A program made the position numbers and the translations under genes. The notes under the pieces are model-generated. The model was not told where the DNA came from, did no database searches, and saw nothing but the letters and a program-made list of their open reading frames with translations. From GCA-2732805 sp964516605 (GTDB lineage: Bacteria; Pseudomonadota; Gammaproteobacteria; Coxiellales; Coxiellaceae), in assembly GCA_964516605.1 (NCBI GenBank), contig CAZFAA010000024.1, positions 1-21,433 on the forward strand: a stretch of 21,433 nucleotides of DNA, read 5' to 3'. Shown here piece by piece: positions 7,944 to 14,947 of the stretch; positions within the stretch are counted from its first letter, which is position 1; each line of letters opens with the position of its first letter.

Positions 7944-8960
7944 ATGATCGCACTATATCCATATGACCAGCAATGGCCATTACAGTTTTTAGCTGAAAAA
8001 GGACAATTACAAACTATTTTAGGGCGTGAGGTACGCATTGAGCATATCGGCAGTACGGCTGTTTCTGGTATTCACGCTAAACCTGTGATTGATATCTTAA
8101 TCGGTGTTCTAGATTTAAATTGTATTAATCAAGAAATCATTCAAGAATTAAATAAATTACGTTATATCTATCAGCCACAGTTTGAGATTGATTTGCCTTT
8201 TCGTCGATTTTTTATTAAAGATGATGTCAAAGGTAATCGCACACATCATTTGCATATTGTGCGTTATCCATCGAGTTGGTGGGCGCGCCATATTGTATTT
8301 CGGGATTATTTGCGTAGTCACTCTGAGCAAGCAAGGCAATATGAAGCCCATAAGTTAGCACTTTCACAACGGTTTAATAATACTCTTGACTATTCAATAG
8401 CTAAAAATGACATTTGTAGACAGCTGAATGAGTCAGCTTATATGGATTTCAATGTCCATCACTTTGTTGTTGAAACAGAGCGTTTGTATGGGTATATACC
8501 TCAAGAATCGTGTTTTGATCTCTACAAAAGTATGTTTCAGGATGATACTTTTATTCACTGTTATGGGGTTTCGCTAAGTGACGACTCTTTAAGGCATATA
8601 TTGAAGCGTGATACAGATTATTGGGATCAATATGGTTTTGCCCCTTATGTATGGTTTGATAAAGTTACAAAGGAATTTGTGGGTGAAGGCGGATTAAATC
8701 ATACGACTGTTGAAGGAGTGCAGCAAATCGAATTAACATATTCATTGCGCCCTGAATACTGGGGGAAAGGTTTGGCAGCGGAAATAGGGCGTTATATGAT
8801 TGATTGTGAATTACCAAAATTATCAATTGATCATATCGTTTGTTTTACTACCATCCAGAATAAGCAGTCACAACGGGTTATGGAGAAATTAGGGTTTCAA
8901 TATCATAAAGATTTTATACATGCTCATTTGGCGCATCGACTTTATCAATTGACTTGCTGA
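7944..8960 (+). CDS. GrpB-family nucleotidyltransferase fold fused to GNAT acetyltransferase
   Basis: A 338-residue two-domain protein. Residues 1 to about 165 are a GrpB/UPF0157 domain: YDQQWPLQF, the nucleotidyltransferase-like core HIGSTAVSGIHAKPVIDILI, and the later conserved HHLHIV and FRDYLRSH. Residues about 168–335 form a GNAT N-acetyltransferase domain, with the acetyl-CoA loop RPEYWGKGLAAEIGRYM around residue 270 and the closing pattern NKQSQRVMEKLGFQ, typical of RimJ/RimL-like enzymes. Both families occur alone as single-domain proteins; the substrates of this fusion cannot be told from sequence. No clear Shine-Dalgarno precedes ATG 7944. A five-codon ORF (ATG 7930) ends in a TGA that overlaps the start, so coupling is possible. 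Confidence 0.88.
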   Translation: MIALYPYDQQWPLQFLAEKGQLQTILGREVRIEHIGSTAVSGIHAKPVIDILIGVLDLNCINQEIIQELNKLRYIYQPQFEIDLPFRRFFIKDDVKGNRTHHLHIVRYPSSWWARHIVFRDYLRSHSEQARQYEAHKLALSQRFNNTLDYSIAKNDICRQLNESAYMDFNVHHFVVETERLYGYIPQESCFDLYKSMFQDDTFIHCYGVSLSDDSLRHILKRDTDYWDQYGFAPYVWFDKVTKEFVGEGGLNHTTVEGVQQIELTYSLRPEYWGKGLAAEIGRYMIDCELPKLSIDHIVCFTTIQNKQSQRVMEKLGFQYHKDFIHAHLAHRLYQLTC

Positions 8961-9050
8961 AATAATCAATAATGCTGTATCTTCATAGATCCATGGTAGG
9001 GTTACCGCTTAATATTGGCGAGCGATAATTTATCAGCTAAACTCCCTGCC

Positions 9051-10025
9051 ATGAAAAACCCCAAGCGCACACTCAGTATTGCCCCCATGATGGATTGGAC
9101 GGATCGTCATTTCCGCTATTTTGTGCGTCTTATTACAAAAGAGACGCTGCTATACAGTGAGATGGTGACGGCGTTAGCGGTCATTCATGGTCATCGTGAT
9201 TATTTGCTGGATTTTTCGCCTTGTGAGCAACCGCTGGCTTTGCAATTAGGCGGCAGTGACCCCAAGGTATTAGCACAAGCAGCAAAAATCGGCGAGCAGT
9301 ACGGCTACGTGGAAATCAATTTGAATGTGGGTTGTCCGAGTAATCGCGTGCAAGCGGGGCGTTTTGGTGCGTGTCTTATGAAGGAGCCTGACTTGGTTGC
9401 AGATTGTGTGGCAGCGATGCAGCAGGTGGTTAGTGTGCCGGTTACTGTAAAGACACGCTTGGGGGTGGATGATGCCGACAGTTATGACTTATTGTGTCAT
9501 TTTATCCAAACCGTGCACCAGGCGGGGTGTCAGACGTTTATCATGCATGCGCGCAAAGCGTGGTTGCAGGGCTTAAGCCCGCGTGAGAATCGCGAAGTGC
9601 CACCACTTTGTTACGATACGGTCTATCGTTTGAAACAGGAGTATCCGGATTTGGAGATTATTCTCAACGGTGGCGTAAAAACCTGCGCTGCAATTTCGCA
9701 GCACTTACAGCATGTGGACGGAGTGATGCTGGGGCGCGAGGCGTATGCTAATCCGTATCTCTTGGCTCCAGTAGATGCGCATTTTTTTGGCAGCGAGTCT
9801 GTCTGTGGCAGTCAGCAGGACATTGTGCATGCGTACTGTGATTATGTGGATCAACAACTGAGTCAAGGTGTACCGCTGCATTCTTTAGTGCGGCATATAT
9901 TGGGCTTATTTAAAGGTAACCCGGGCGCTAGGTTATGGCGGCGTTATTTAAGTGAATGGGGTAATCGCACTGAATTGGGTTCAGCTGTTTTAGTGAACGC
10001 GTTGCGTTGTATGACAGACATCTAG
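9051..10025 (+). CDS. dusA: tRNA-dihydrouridine(20/20a) synthase DusA
   Basis: FMN enzyme that reduces uridines 20 and 20a in the tRNA D-loop using NADPH. ATG 9051 gives a start just before the conserved APMMDWTDRHFRYFVRL and 324 residues; an in-frame TTG at 9015 would add 12 residues without a clear ribosome site. Family marks are EINLNVGCPSNRVQ, whose Cys95 aligns with the catalytic Cys, then VPVTVKTRLG, FIMHARKAWLQGLSPRENRE (a DusA-specific stretch) and VMLGREAYANPYL, which helps bind the FMN phosphate. It stands alone, between the GrpB–GNAT gene and an unrecognised gene. Confidence 0.95.
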   Translation: MKNPKRTLSIAPMMDWTDRHFRYFVRLITKETLLYSEMVTALAVIHGHRDYLLDFSPCEQPLALQLGGSDPKVLAQAAKIGEQYGYVEINLNVGCPSNRVQAGRFGACLMKEPDLVADCVAAMQQVVSVPVTVKTRLGVDDADSYDLLCHFIQTVHQAGCQTFIMHARKAWLQGLSPRENREVPPLCYDTVYRLKQEYPDLEIILNGGVKTCAAISQHLQHVDGVMLGREAYANPYLLAPVDAHFFGSESVCGSQQDIVHAYCDYVDQQLSQGVPLHSLVRHILGLFKGNPGARLWRRYLSEWGNRTELGSAVLVNALRCMTDI

Positions 10026-10112
10026 CCTGATACCTGTACGAAATTAACATAATACTTCTTTAATATTCACATGTTACGATTGCGACGTTAATTATTTATA
10101 CAAGAGGGGTTT

Positions 10113-10664
10113 ATGATGACTATTGGATTAAATGAAGTTCCTAATGATGTGTTAAATGGCTTAATGCGGCACGCCTGTAAGCGCGCATGTTGTACATTTA
10201 CGGCGATTTTATGTTGTTTGCCCACAATGGGTGGGTCTGCAGGGGTGTGCAAAGGTATAGATACGGATATGCCTGATGGTTGTAATTGTTACTATGGATG
10301 TCTTTCTGGGGTTGAAGGCGCGAAACTTGAAAGTTTACAGAGAGGGTTACGCGATATGATTGCTAACGGTAATCATCGGGTTACTAGCTTGGGAGAGAAT
10401 GAGGCGGCTGTCGCACTAGATCAAGCTAATAAAACTTTAGAGCGTATCGGAATTATAGACATGACAAGTTCATCTTATGCAGGATTTCTAGCTGATCAAA
10501 TATTGGTAATACAGGAAAAAATCAGATTGCACCGTGAGACTCTGCCACTTTTAGGTGGTGCACGACACGGCGATTTACAACAAACTATTTTTACTGACAC
10601 ACAGCCACATGCGACAGTGACGGGTTCATTAGAGCTGCCGCCCGAGTATACTCCAACTCAATGA
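10113..10664 (+). CDS. Unrecognised cysteine-rich protein (183 aa)
   Basis: I do not recognise this protein. AGAGGGG at 10103–10109 is a good ribosome site for ATG 10113. All nine cysteines lie in the first 63 residues (positions 22, 26, 27, 34, 35, 46, 57, 59, 63). They surround a weakly hydrophobic stretch (about 27–45), which with the basic residues at 19–24 could be a signal peptide or membrane anchor; an alternative start is Met18. A motif CNCYYGC sits at 57–63. The rest (about 65–145) looks helical and charged, and the tail is Thr/Pro-rich. It is monocistronic, with a G-rich hairpin 42 bases after the stop. Possible roles are an exported disulfide-stabilised protein or a lineage-specific secreted factor; neither is shown. 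Confidence 0.65.
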   Translation: MMTIGLNEVPNDVLNGLMRHACKRACCTFTAILCCLPTMGGSAGVCKGIDTDMPDGCNCYYGCLSGVEGAKLESLQRGLRDMIANGNHRVTSLGENEAAVALDQANKTLERIGIIDMTSSSYAGFLADQILVIQEKIRLHRETLPLLGGARHGDLQQTIFTDTQPHATVTGSLELPPEYTPTQ

Positions 10665-10705
10665 AATTAGGAAGAGAGTAAGTTTCTAGGAGTATTATGC
10701 TTCTT

Positions 10706-10738
10706 GACCTTCCCCCTACTTCAAACAGAGGGGGGGTC
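10706..10738. terminator. Hairpin between convergent genes, probable bidirectional terminator
   Basis: CCCCCT (10712–10717) pairs with AGGGGG (10729–10734) across an 11-base loop, and GACC (10706–10709) with GGTC (10735–10738) can close the base around two unpaired T. It lies between the stop at 10664 (+) and the rpmE stop at 10747 (-). The strong GC stem fits a shared terminator, but neither side has a long T run. Confidence 0.45.
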
Positions 10739-10746
10739 TTATAGAC

Positions 10747-10965
10747 TTAATCTTTTTTGGCGCTGCGCTTAGCGTATTTCTGATTGAACTTATCAATACG
10801 TCCTGCTGTATCAATCATTTTTTGCTGTCCTGTAAAAAACGGATGGCATTTTGAGCAGATATCGACATGCAGGTCTTGACCTGCTGTAGAGCCTGTTTTA
10901 AAAGTATGACCGCAGCTGCAAGTCACAGTAATTTGCTCGTATTTAGGGTGAAGCTCGGCTTTCAT
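10747..10965 (-). CDS. rpmE: 50S ribosomal protein L31, zinc-binding type
   Basis: Ribosomal protein L31, located at the bridge between the large and small subunits. It has 72 residues; E. coli has 70. The start is the ATG at 10965–10963 on the minus strand, giving the conserved MKAELHPKYEQI, with GAGAGGA upstream; the frame continues further upstream but that extension does not match the family. Zinc ligands Cys16, Cys18, Cys37 and Cys40 are all present (CSC and CSKCHPFFTG), so this is the C+ zinc form rather than the zinc-free paralogue. It is transcribed alone from a good sigma-70 promoter. Confidence 0.97.
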   Translation of the reverse strand: MKAELHPKYEQITVTCSCGHTFKTGSTAGQDLHVDICSKCHPFFTGQQKMIDTAGRIDKFNQKYAKRSAKKD

Positions 10966-10996
10966 GGAAAATCCTCTCAATGCAATCAAGTTGCGC

Positions 10997-11025
10997 AATA
11001 TATATGACTTTCTCTTCATTATCAA
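10997..11025 (-). promoter_or_regulatory. Sigma-70 promoter of rpmE
   Basis: On the minus strand: TTGATA (11025–11020), a 17-base spacer, TATATT (11002–10997). Both hexamers are near consensus with ideal spacing. Transcription would start near 10990, about 25 bases before the rpmE ATG. Confidence 0.65.
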
Positions 11026-11091
11026 GGGGGCGAGTGCGAGTCTGTTCGAGGGACTAACAGTACGCTTGAGTATGATTCTATTAAATAATAA

Positions 11092-11100
11092 TGATATACT
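11092..11100 (+). promoter_or_regulatory. Putative extended -10 promoter of the MFS gene
   Basis: TG-A-TATACT forms an extended -10 element; the -35 region at 17 bases (11072–11077) is poor. It would give a leader of about 45 bases before ATG 11152. It lies in the divergent 186-base gap with rpmE. Confidence 0.4.
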
Positions 11101-11151
11101 CGATACCCATACGATATGATCAAAGATTAGTCGAATATAGGGAGCAGGCAT

Positions 11152-12519
11152 ATGGATATGATTGAGGAAACACCAATTGTGAAAGAGCCCAAATGGGTTA
11201 GCCTGACAGCGATTTTAATCTGCGCTGTGGCGATGTTGTTTTACTTCTATGAGTTTGTGCTGCGTATTTCCCCGAGTGTGATGTCGAAACAATTGATGCA
11301 AGCCTACCACATGAGCCCACGCGCTTATGGTAATTTATCCGCTATCTATTATTACGTGTATGCCCCCATGCAGATGGTGGTGGGTATTCTATTGGATCGC
11401 TACGGCACCAAACGTTTGCTGGTGATTGCCGCCTTAGTGTCCGCTATCGGTTGTTACCTATTTGCTAACGGTTATTCAGAAGGGTTGGCTGAATTTGGAC
11501 GTTTTATTGCAGGCTTTGGTGCTGCCTTTGCTTTTATTGGTGTTCTGAAGTTATTAACCGTGTGGCTGAAACCCAAGTATTTTGCGTTGGCATCTGGCAT
11601 GGTGGTGGTGATGGGGATGCTGGGTGGTATGTTTGGTGATATTGGTTTGTCGTTTCTGCTGCGCTTTGAAGGTTGGCGCTTAACCTGTTATTGGGTAGCC
11701 ATAGCCGGTGTTGTGATTGCCTTAGTGTTATGTGTTGTATTACGTGATCATCCAGCGCAACCAAGCAATCTTGAAAAAGTATCTCTAGAGCGCTTTATCA
11801 TTGAATGTTTGCGTTTGCTGCGCAATAAACAAATTTGGTTAAATGGCCTGATTGGATGCCTTTTGTATTTGCCTATTCTCGGTTTTGCTGAGACCTGGCA
11901 AATACCGTATTTGGCGTATGTAATGGATTATCAACACGTCGATGCGGCGATGGCTGCAGCGACGATTTTTTGTGGTTGTGCGGTGGCTGCACCCATAGTG
12001 GGTTGGATTTCGGATACGCTGAAACAGCGGCGTTTACCGTTAACGATCGGTGCTGTGTTAGCCACGATTTTGATGAGCAGTGTGCTGTATATGCCAGATA
12101 TGAGTAAACACATGATGTATACCTTGTTGTTTTTGTATGGCATGGCCACCAGCGTGTATATCTTAACCTTTGCGATCAGCCGTGATTTAAGTCCTATTGC
12201 ATTATCGGGTACTGCATTTGCGATTACGAATATGTTGGTGGCTTTGTCTGGATTATCCGTTATTTTTATTGGTTATGTGATCGAATCAGCTTGGCAAAGT
12301 GCGGACACCATCGGTTTGCATTCGTATGGTGTGAGCGCTTTTCAAATTGCTTTTATGATTTTTCCAATTGCGTTATTTCTTGCTGTGTTGCTGACTTTTT
12401 TTCTTGAAGAGACGTATTGTCGGCGCAAAGTTGTCATTGAAGTGGTTGCCAAAGATGCGCAAAGTCCCGTGAAAGTCGATAACCAGGATCGCACGTTGCG
12501 TGTTGTGAATCAAAAATAA
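11152..12519 (+). CDS. Major facilitator superfamily transporter
   Basis: A 455-residue secondary transporter with about 12 hydrophobic segments. The first-helix pattern FYFYEFVLRISPSVMS and the loop 2–3 signature GILLDRYGTKR (MFS motif A, G-x-x-x-D-R-x-G) are clear. This subfamily is common in Legionella, Coxiella and Francisella and resembles the phagosomal nutrient (Pht) carriers, several of which move amino acids; the substrate here is not readable. GGGAG at 11140–11144 precedes ATG 11152. The C-terminal tail (about 30 residues) is soluble and charged. It is probably transcribed alone; the next gene converges on it. Confidence 0.9.
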   Translation: MDMIEETPIVKEPKWVSLTAILICAVAMLFYFYEFVLRISPSVMSKQLMQAYHMSPRAYGNLSAIYYYVYAPMQMVVGILLDRYGTKRLLVIAALVSAIGCYLFANGYSEGLAEFGRFIAGFGAAFAFIGVLKLLTVWLKPKYFALASGMVVVMGMLGGMFGDIGLSFLLRFEGWRLTCYWVAIAGVVIALVLCVVLRDHPAQPSNLEKVSLERFIIECLRLLRNKQIWLNGLIGCLLYLPILGFAETWQIPYLAYVMDYQHVDAAMAAATIFCGCAVAAPIVGWISDTLKQRRLPLTIGAVLATILMSSVLYMPDMSKHMMYTLLFLYGMATSVYILTFAISRDLSPIALSGTAFAITNMLVALSGLSVIFIGYVIESAWQSADTIGLHSYGVSAFQIAFMIFPIALFLAVLLTFFLEETYCRRKVVIEVVAKDAQSPVKVDNQDRTLRVVNQK

Positions 12520-12565
12520 TTAGAAAAAGTGACACAACTCGATCCTCGATTCCCGGTTTGCTGCG

Positions 12566-12835
12566 CTAGTCATTATTTATTATTTCAATCGTCAACGCAT
12601 GAATATCCGTTTTCATCAGCTCCCCTAAGGCCGCGTAAATCATGCGGTGCACAGCTAAGTCAGATTTAGCGTGAAATTGTGGGGATGCTATGTGTATTTT
12701 GAAATGCCCAAGCCCTGTTTTAGCGCCAGCGTGCCCTATGTGGTGATGGCTTTCATCAATGATATGCAGTTGCGATGGTGCCAAGGCAGCCGTGAGGCGC
12801 TCCCTGATCAAGGTGATGCGGTGTTCATTGCTCAT
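12566..12835 (-). CDS. BolA family protein
   Basis: An 89-residue BolA/IbaG-like protein. BolA proteins have a class II KH-like fold, bind Fe–S clusters together with monothiol glutaredoxins, and some act as transcription regulators. Visible family features are the N-terminal helix IRERLTAALAPSQLHIIDES, the histidine-rich HHHIGHAG loop, the FKIHIASPQF strand and the C-terminal VHRMIYAALGELM helix with the conserved His. Its ATG overlaps the stop of yciB (4 bases), so the two genes form one minus-strand transcript. bolA-like genes are often found beside septation-protein genes in gammaproteobacteria. Which BolA paralogue this is cannot be settled by eye. Confidence 0.92.
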   Translation of the reverse strand: MSNEHRITLIRERLTAALAPSQLHIIDESHHHIGHAGAKTGLGHFKIHIASPQFHAKSDLAVHRMIYAALGELMKTDIHALTIEIINND

Positions 12836-13368
12836 TTTTCTTCAGCCGGCATATGGCGAATCATGTAAAACCCTTGTGAAACTAAGAATAGAATGGATAG
12901 GCCAACACAGCCGATTAATTTGAAATACACCCACACATTGGTGCTGAAAGAAGTTAATACGTAAATATTCAGTGCCCCTAAAAATAGAAAGAACCAGCCC
13001 CAGGCTAAATTCAGTTTATTCCAGGCGAAATCAGGCAATGTAATTTTAGCGCCAAGTAATTTTTGCAGTACAGGTGTTTTTCCTAGTATTTTGCTACTAA
13101 AGCATGTTCCTGCAATCACCCAATAAATAATCGTTGGTTTCCATTTGATAAAGTTTGAATTGTGTAATCCCAAGGTGAAGGCGCCTAATATCCAAATTAC
13201 AGCTGCCAGGTAAAACGATGTTCTATCCCATTTTCCATCATACCAACGGTGCAAGAGCAGTTGCAGGGCAGACCCTGCCATAATCACAGCCGTTGCAACG
13301 TACAGATTCCAGATTTTATAAGCTATAAAGAAGGCCACTATTAAAAAAAAGTCGAAAACAAAGCGCAT
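12832..13368 (-). CDS. yciB: Septation protein A / inner-membrane protein YciB
   Basis: Integral inner-membrane protein (178 residues, E. coli 179) linked to envelope and septum synthesis in E. coli and Shigella. The start at 13368–13366 gives MRFVFDFFLIVAFFIAYKIW, matching the family; the frame extends 22 codons upstream but that part overlaps the predicted promoter and is not family-like. AGGA lies 8 bases before this ATG. Conserved blocks are HNSNFIKWKPTIIYW, LPDFAWNKLNLAWGWFF, NVWVYFKLIG and the closing RHMPAEEK. About five membrane segments are present. It is co-transcribed with the downstream bolA-like gene. Confidence 0.95.
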   Translation of the reverse strand: MRFVFDFFLIVAFFIAYKIWNLYVATAVIMAGSALQLLLHRWYDGKWDRTSFYLAAVIWILGAFTLGLHNSNFIKWKPTIIYWVIAGTCFSSKILGKTPVLQKLLGAKITLPDFAWNKLNLAWGWFFLFLGALNIYVLTSFSTNVWVYFKLIGCVGLSILFLVSQGFYMIRHMPAEEK

Positions 13369-13405
13369 GGGGTGGGTCCTGATTTGAGATTGTGATCCAG
13401 GGTCC

Positions 13406-13434
13406 ATTCTAAAGGGTTGCCTGGTTTGCCGCAA
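13406..13434 (-). promoter_or_regulatory. Putative sigma-70 promoter of yciB–bolA
   Basis: On the minus strand: TTGCGG (13434–13429), a 17-base spacer, TAGAAT (13411–13406). Transcription would start near 13400, about 32 bases before the chosen yciB ATG. This also argues against the upstream in-frame start at 13434. Confidence 0.45.
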
Positions 13435-13450
13435 GCTACGGTGATTAAGA

Positions 13451-13478
13451 TCAGGAATTCCCGCCTGGGAATTCCTGA
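13451..13478. repeat. Perfect 12-bp inverted repeat (28 bp) in a divergent promoter region
   Basis: TCAGGAATTCCC (13451–13462) and GGGAATTCCTGA (13467–13478) are exact reverse complements with a 4-base GCCT loop. It is located between the divergent yciB and esterase promoters, and its right arm covers the -35 position of the putative esterase promoter, so an operator is likely; as RNA it would form a strong hairpin. No T run follows on either strand. Confidence 0.75.
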
Positions 13479-13486
13479 ATTAGGTT

Positions 13487-13495
13487 TGGTATAAG
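13487..13495 (+). promoter_or_regulatory. Putative extended -10 promoter of the esterase operon
   Basis: TG-G-TATAAG is an extended -10 element. At 17-base spacing the -35 position (13467–13472) is GGGAAT, within the right arm of the 12-bp palindrome. The leader to the esterase start would be about 65 bases. Confidence 0.35.
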
Positions 13496-13567
13496 GTTTT
13501 CTTAAGAACTGAATGTTAAGATCAGCAGGTAAGCTTAAGTGTGTTTGATTGTTAGATGGGGTGTGTT

Positions 13568-14515
13568 GTGAAGAAAATGTTATTGAATGGAATGATTGCA
13601 GTGGGGCTGTTGTTGCAACTTTCTGTTAGCGCTGCAGCATTGAATGCGGCGAAAAGACTGGTGGTCTTTGGCGACAGTTATTCTGATAACGGTAATTTGT
13701 ATGCGCTGACGCAGGGTCAATACCCCAATTCAGTTGCCTATTATCAAGGTCGCTTTACAAATGGCCCGGTATGGGCTGAATACCTTGCAACATTAATGCA
13801 GCTTAATCCACATAATCCACACCAATTCTTAGATTTTGCTTACTCTCAAGCCAAAGTATTAAAGCCAACGTCTATTGTGGTATACGGTAAAACGAATACT
13901 CAGTATGCGATACCAAGCTTTGCAGATGAAATTAATACCTACACACATCAATACACAACATTTAGAAAAAATGATGTTGTGGTGGTGTTTATGGCGACGA
14001 ATGATTTTTTTGATATCTCACCAATGGATCCTCATGCACACGATTTTTTCATTAAGGTAGCAGATACTGAGGCAGCACAAATTAATCGCCTTACGCGCTT
14101 AGGTGCGCGGCATATTATCGTTTTAAATGGCCGCGATGTGACTCGTGCTCCTTTGGCCCAGATTCAAGCGCAGACGTATGCGGGGGCTTCTTCTGTCTAC
14201 TTAGTTAAGATGAAATCTCTAATCCAAGCATATAATCAGGAATTGTCACAAAAATTAAAGTCGAATAAGTCGGTGATGGTGTATGATCTGTTTGCATTTG
14301 ATGAGCGTGTCATCCCTCAAGTGGGGAATGTTAAGATGTGTTACCACAATCCTCAAGGTGATTATCAGCATGTAGCAGGCCCAATTTGCCAGAATGCAGC
14401 TCATTATTTTTATTATGATCGGATACATACCACGCGTGCCATCAATGCGCTTTTGGCGCAGAATGTCTTGATAAAGACAAGGTATTTTGCGATTATGCCG
14501 CAGGAATCATCATGA
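13568..14515 (+). CDS. Secreted GDSL/SGNH-family lipase or esterase
   Basis: A hydrolase of the GDSL (SGNH) superfamily, probably a lysophospholipase/acyltransferase like the Legionella Pla enzymes. The chosen start is GTG 13568, because GGGG at 13558–13561 is well spaced for it and it gives a classic signal peptide (MKKMLLNGMIAVGLLLQLSV..AAA); ATG 13556 in frame is possible. Block I is VFGDSYSDNGN with nucleophile Ser37. Block II is the RFTNGPVWAEYL segment. Block III is FMATNDF (Ala in place of the usual Gly, Asn kept). The catalytic pair is DRIH, Asp284 and His287. Two Cys near the end (in KMCYHN and GPICQN) could form a disulfide. Known relatives act on host or membrane phospholipids; the substrate here is inferred only. 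Confidence 0.88.
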   Translation: MKKMLLNGMIAVGLLLQLSVSAAALNAAKRLVVFGDSYSDNGNLYALTQGQYPNSVAYYQGRFTNGPVWAEYLATLMQLNPHNPHQFLDFAYSQAKVLKPTSIVVYGKTNTQYAIPSFADEINTYTHQYTTFRKNDVVVVFMATNDFFDISPMDPHAHDFFIKVADTEAAQINRLTRLGARHIIVLNGRDVTRAPLAQIQAQTYAGASSVYLVKMKSLIQAYNQELSQKLKSNKSVMVYDLFAFDERVIPQVGNVKMCYHNPQGDYQHVAGPICQNAAHYFYYDRIHTTRAINALLAQNVLIKTRYFAIMPQESS

Positions 14516-14533
14516 ATTTTAGAGGAGGCGTAG

Positions 14534-14947
14534 ATGCCTGGAGATAAGTCACGTAAGTTAGTGGGTGGTCGTCGGTTTGAGGTGATGGATTTACAGTTAC
14601 CTAATCTAGCTGCTCCATTTTTAAATCTAAACCTAGGGCTAGGCCTAAACCTAAACCTAAACCTAAACCTAAACCTAAACCTAAACCTAAGCTTTATCCA
14701 CCCTGAGCGTCCTATCATTAATCCGGATGATGTGAGCAGTTGGGTCGCATCTAGTGATACAGCATTCATCATGGGTCAGGTTATTGGTTCAACAATCAGC
14801 CAGTTTGCTTTATTATTAGCGCAGCCTACTTTACCTACTTTATTTGGATCGACCAGCCCAATTCAAAAAATTGCAGACAGCAATACTGGCGTTTATCATC
14901 CTGGCGAGCCTGATAAAAACAATGGTTTTCAAATGACATCATCGTGA
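14534..14947 (+). CDS. Small protein with Leu-Asn dipeptide repeat
   Basis: A 137-residue protein of no recognised family. Evidence that it is real: AGGAGG at 14523–14528, five bases before ATG 14534; a short 18-base gap from the esterase; and a TGA (14945–14947) that overlaps the GTG start of the kinase gene. The first 30 residues are basic, followed by an alternating run FLNLNLGLGLNLN… of about 24 residues that ends in LSF, encoded by hexamers. The remainder contains PERPIINPDDVSSWV, a moderately hydrophobic helix-like stretch (about residues 76–95) and a polar tail. Alternating Leu/Asn favours a beta strand or stacked sheet. No signal peptide is apparent. Function unknown. Confidence 0.6.
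   Translation: MPGDKSRKLVGGRRFEVMDLQLPNLAAPFLNLNLGLGLNLNLNLNLNLNLNLSFIHPERPIINPDDVSSWVASSDTAFIMGQVIGSTISQFALLLAQPTLPTLFGSTSPIQKIADSNTGVYHPGEPDKNNGFQMTSS
14621..14692 (+). repeat. Hexamer tandem array (CTAAAC)n, telomere-like
   Basis: Twelve consecutive hexamers in phase with the codons. The first four are TTAAAT, CTAAAC, CTAGGG and CTAGGC, then seven perfect CTAAAC copies (14645–14686), then CTAAGC. Read as CCTAAA (complement TTTAGG), it resembles eukaryotic telomere repeats, but here each unit encodes Leu-Asn. As a six-base unit, copy-number change adds or removes dipeptides without shifting the frame. The identical core with degenerate edges suggests recent slipped-strand expansion. Confidence 0.95.

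Noticed and set aside
10966..11151. N-terminal extension of L31 by 62 residues
   Set aside because: The extension has no family match and crosses the TTGATA–17–TATATT promoter; the ATG at 10965 has GAGAGGA and the conserved N-terminus.
14644..14690. True telomere or CRISPR array
   Set aside because: Units are contiguous without spacers, short, and lie inside a coding frame in ordinary chromosomal context.
14605..14706. Third-frame Pro-Lys repeat (TonB-like linker)
   Set aside because: The frame is open only from the TAA at 14602 to TGA 14704, with no start or continuation; a by-product of the array.
14413..14772. Minus-strand ORF with an Arg-Phe repeat across the hexamer array
   Set aside because: It is the complement of the CTAAAC repeat and reads back into the esterase; no ribosome site, and the + strand frame has AGGAGG and start/stop coupling.
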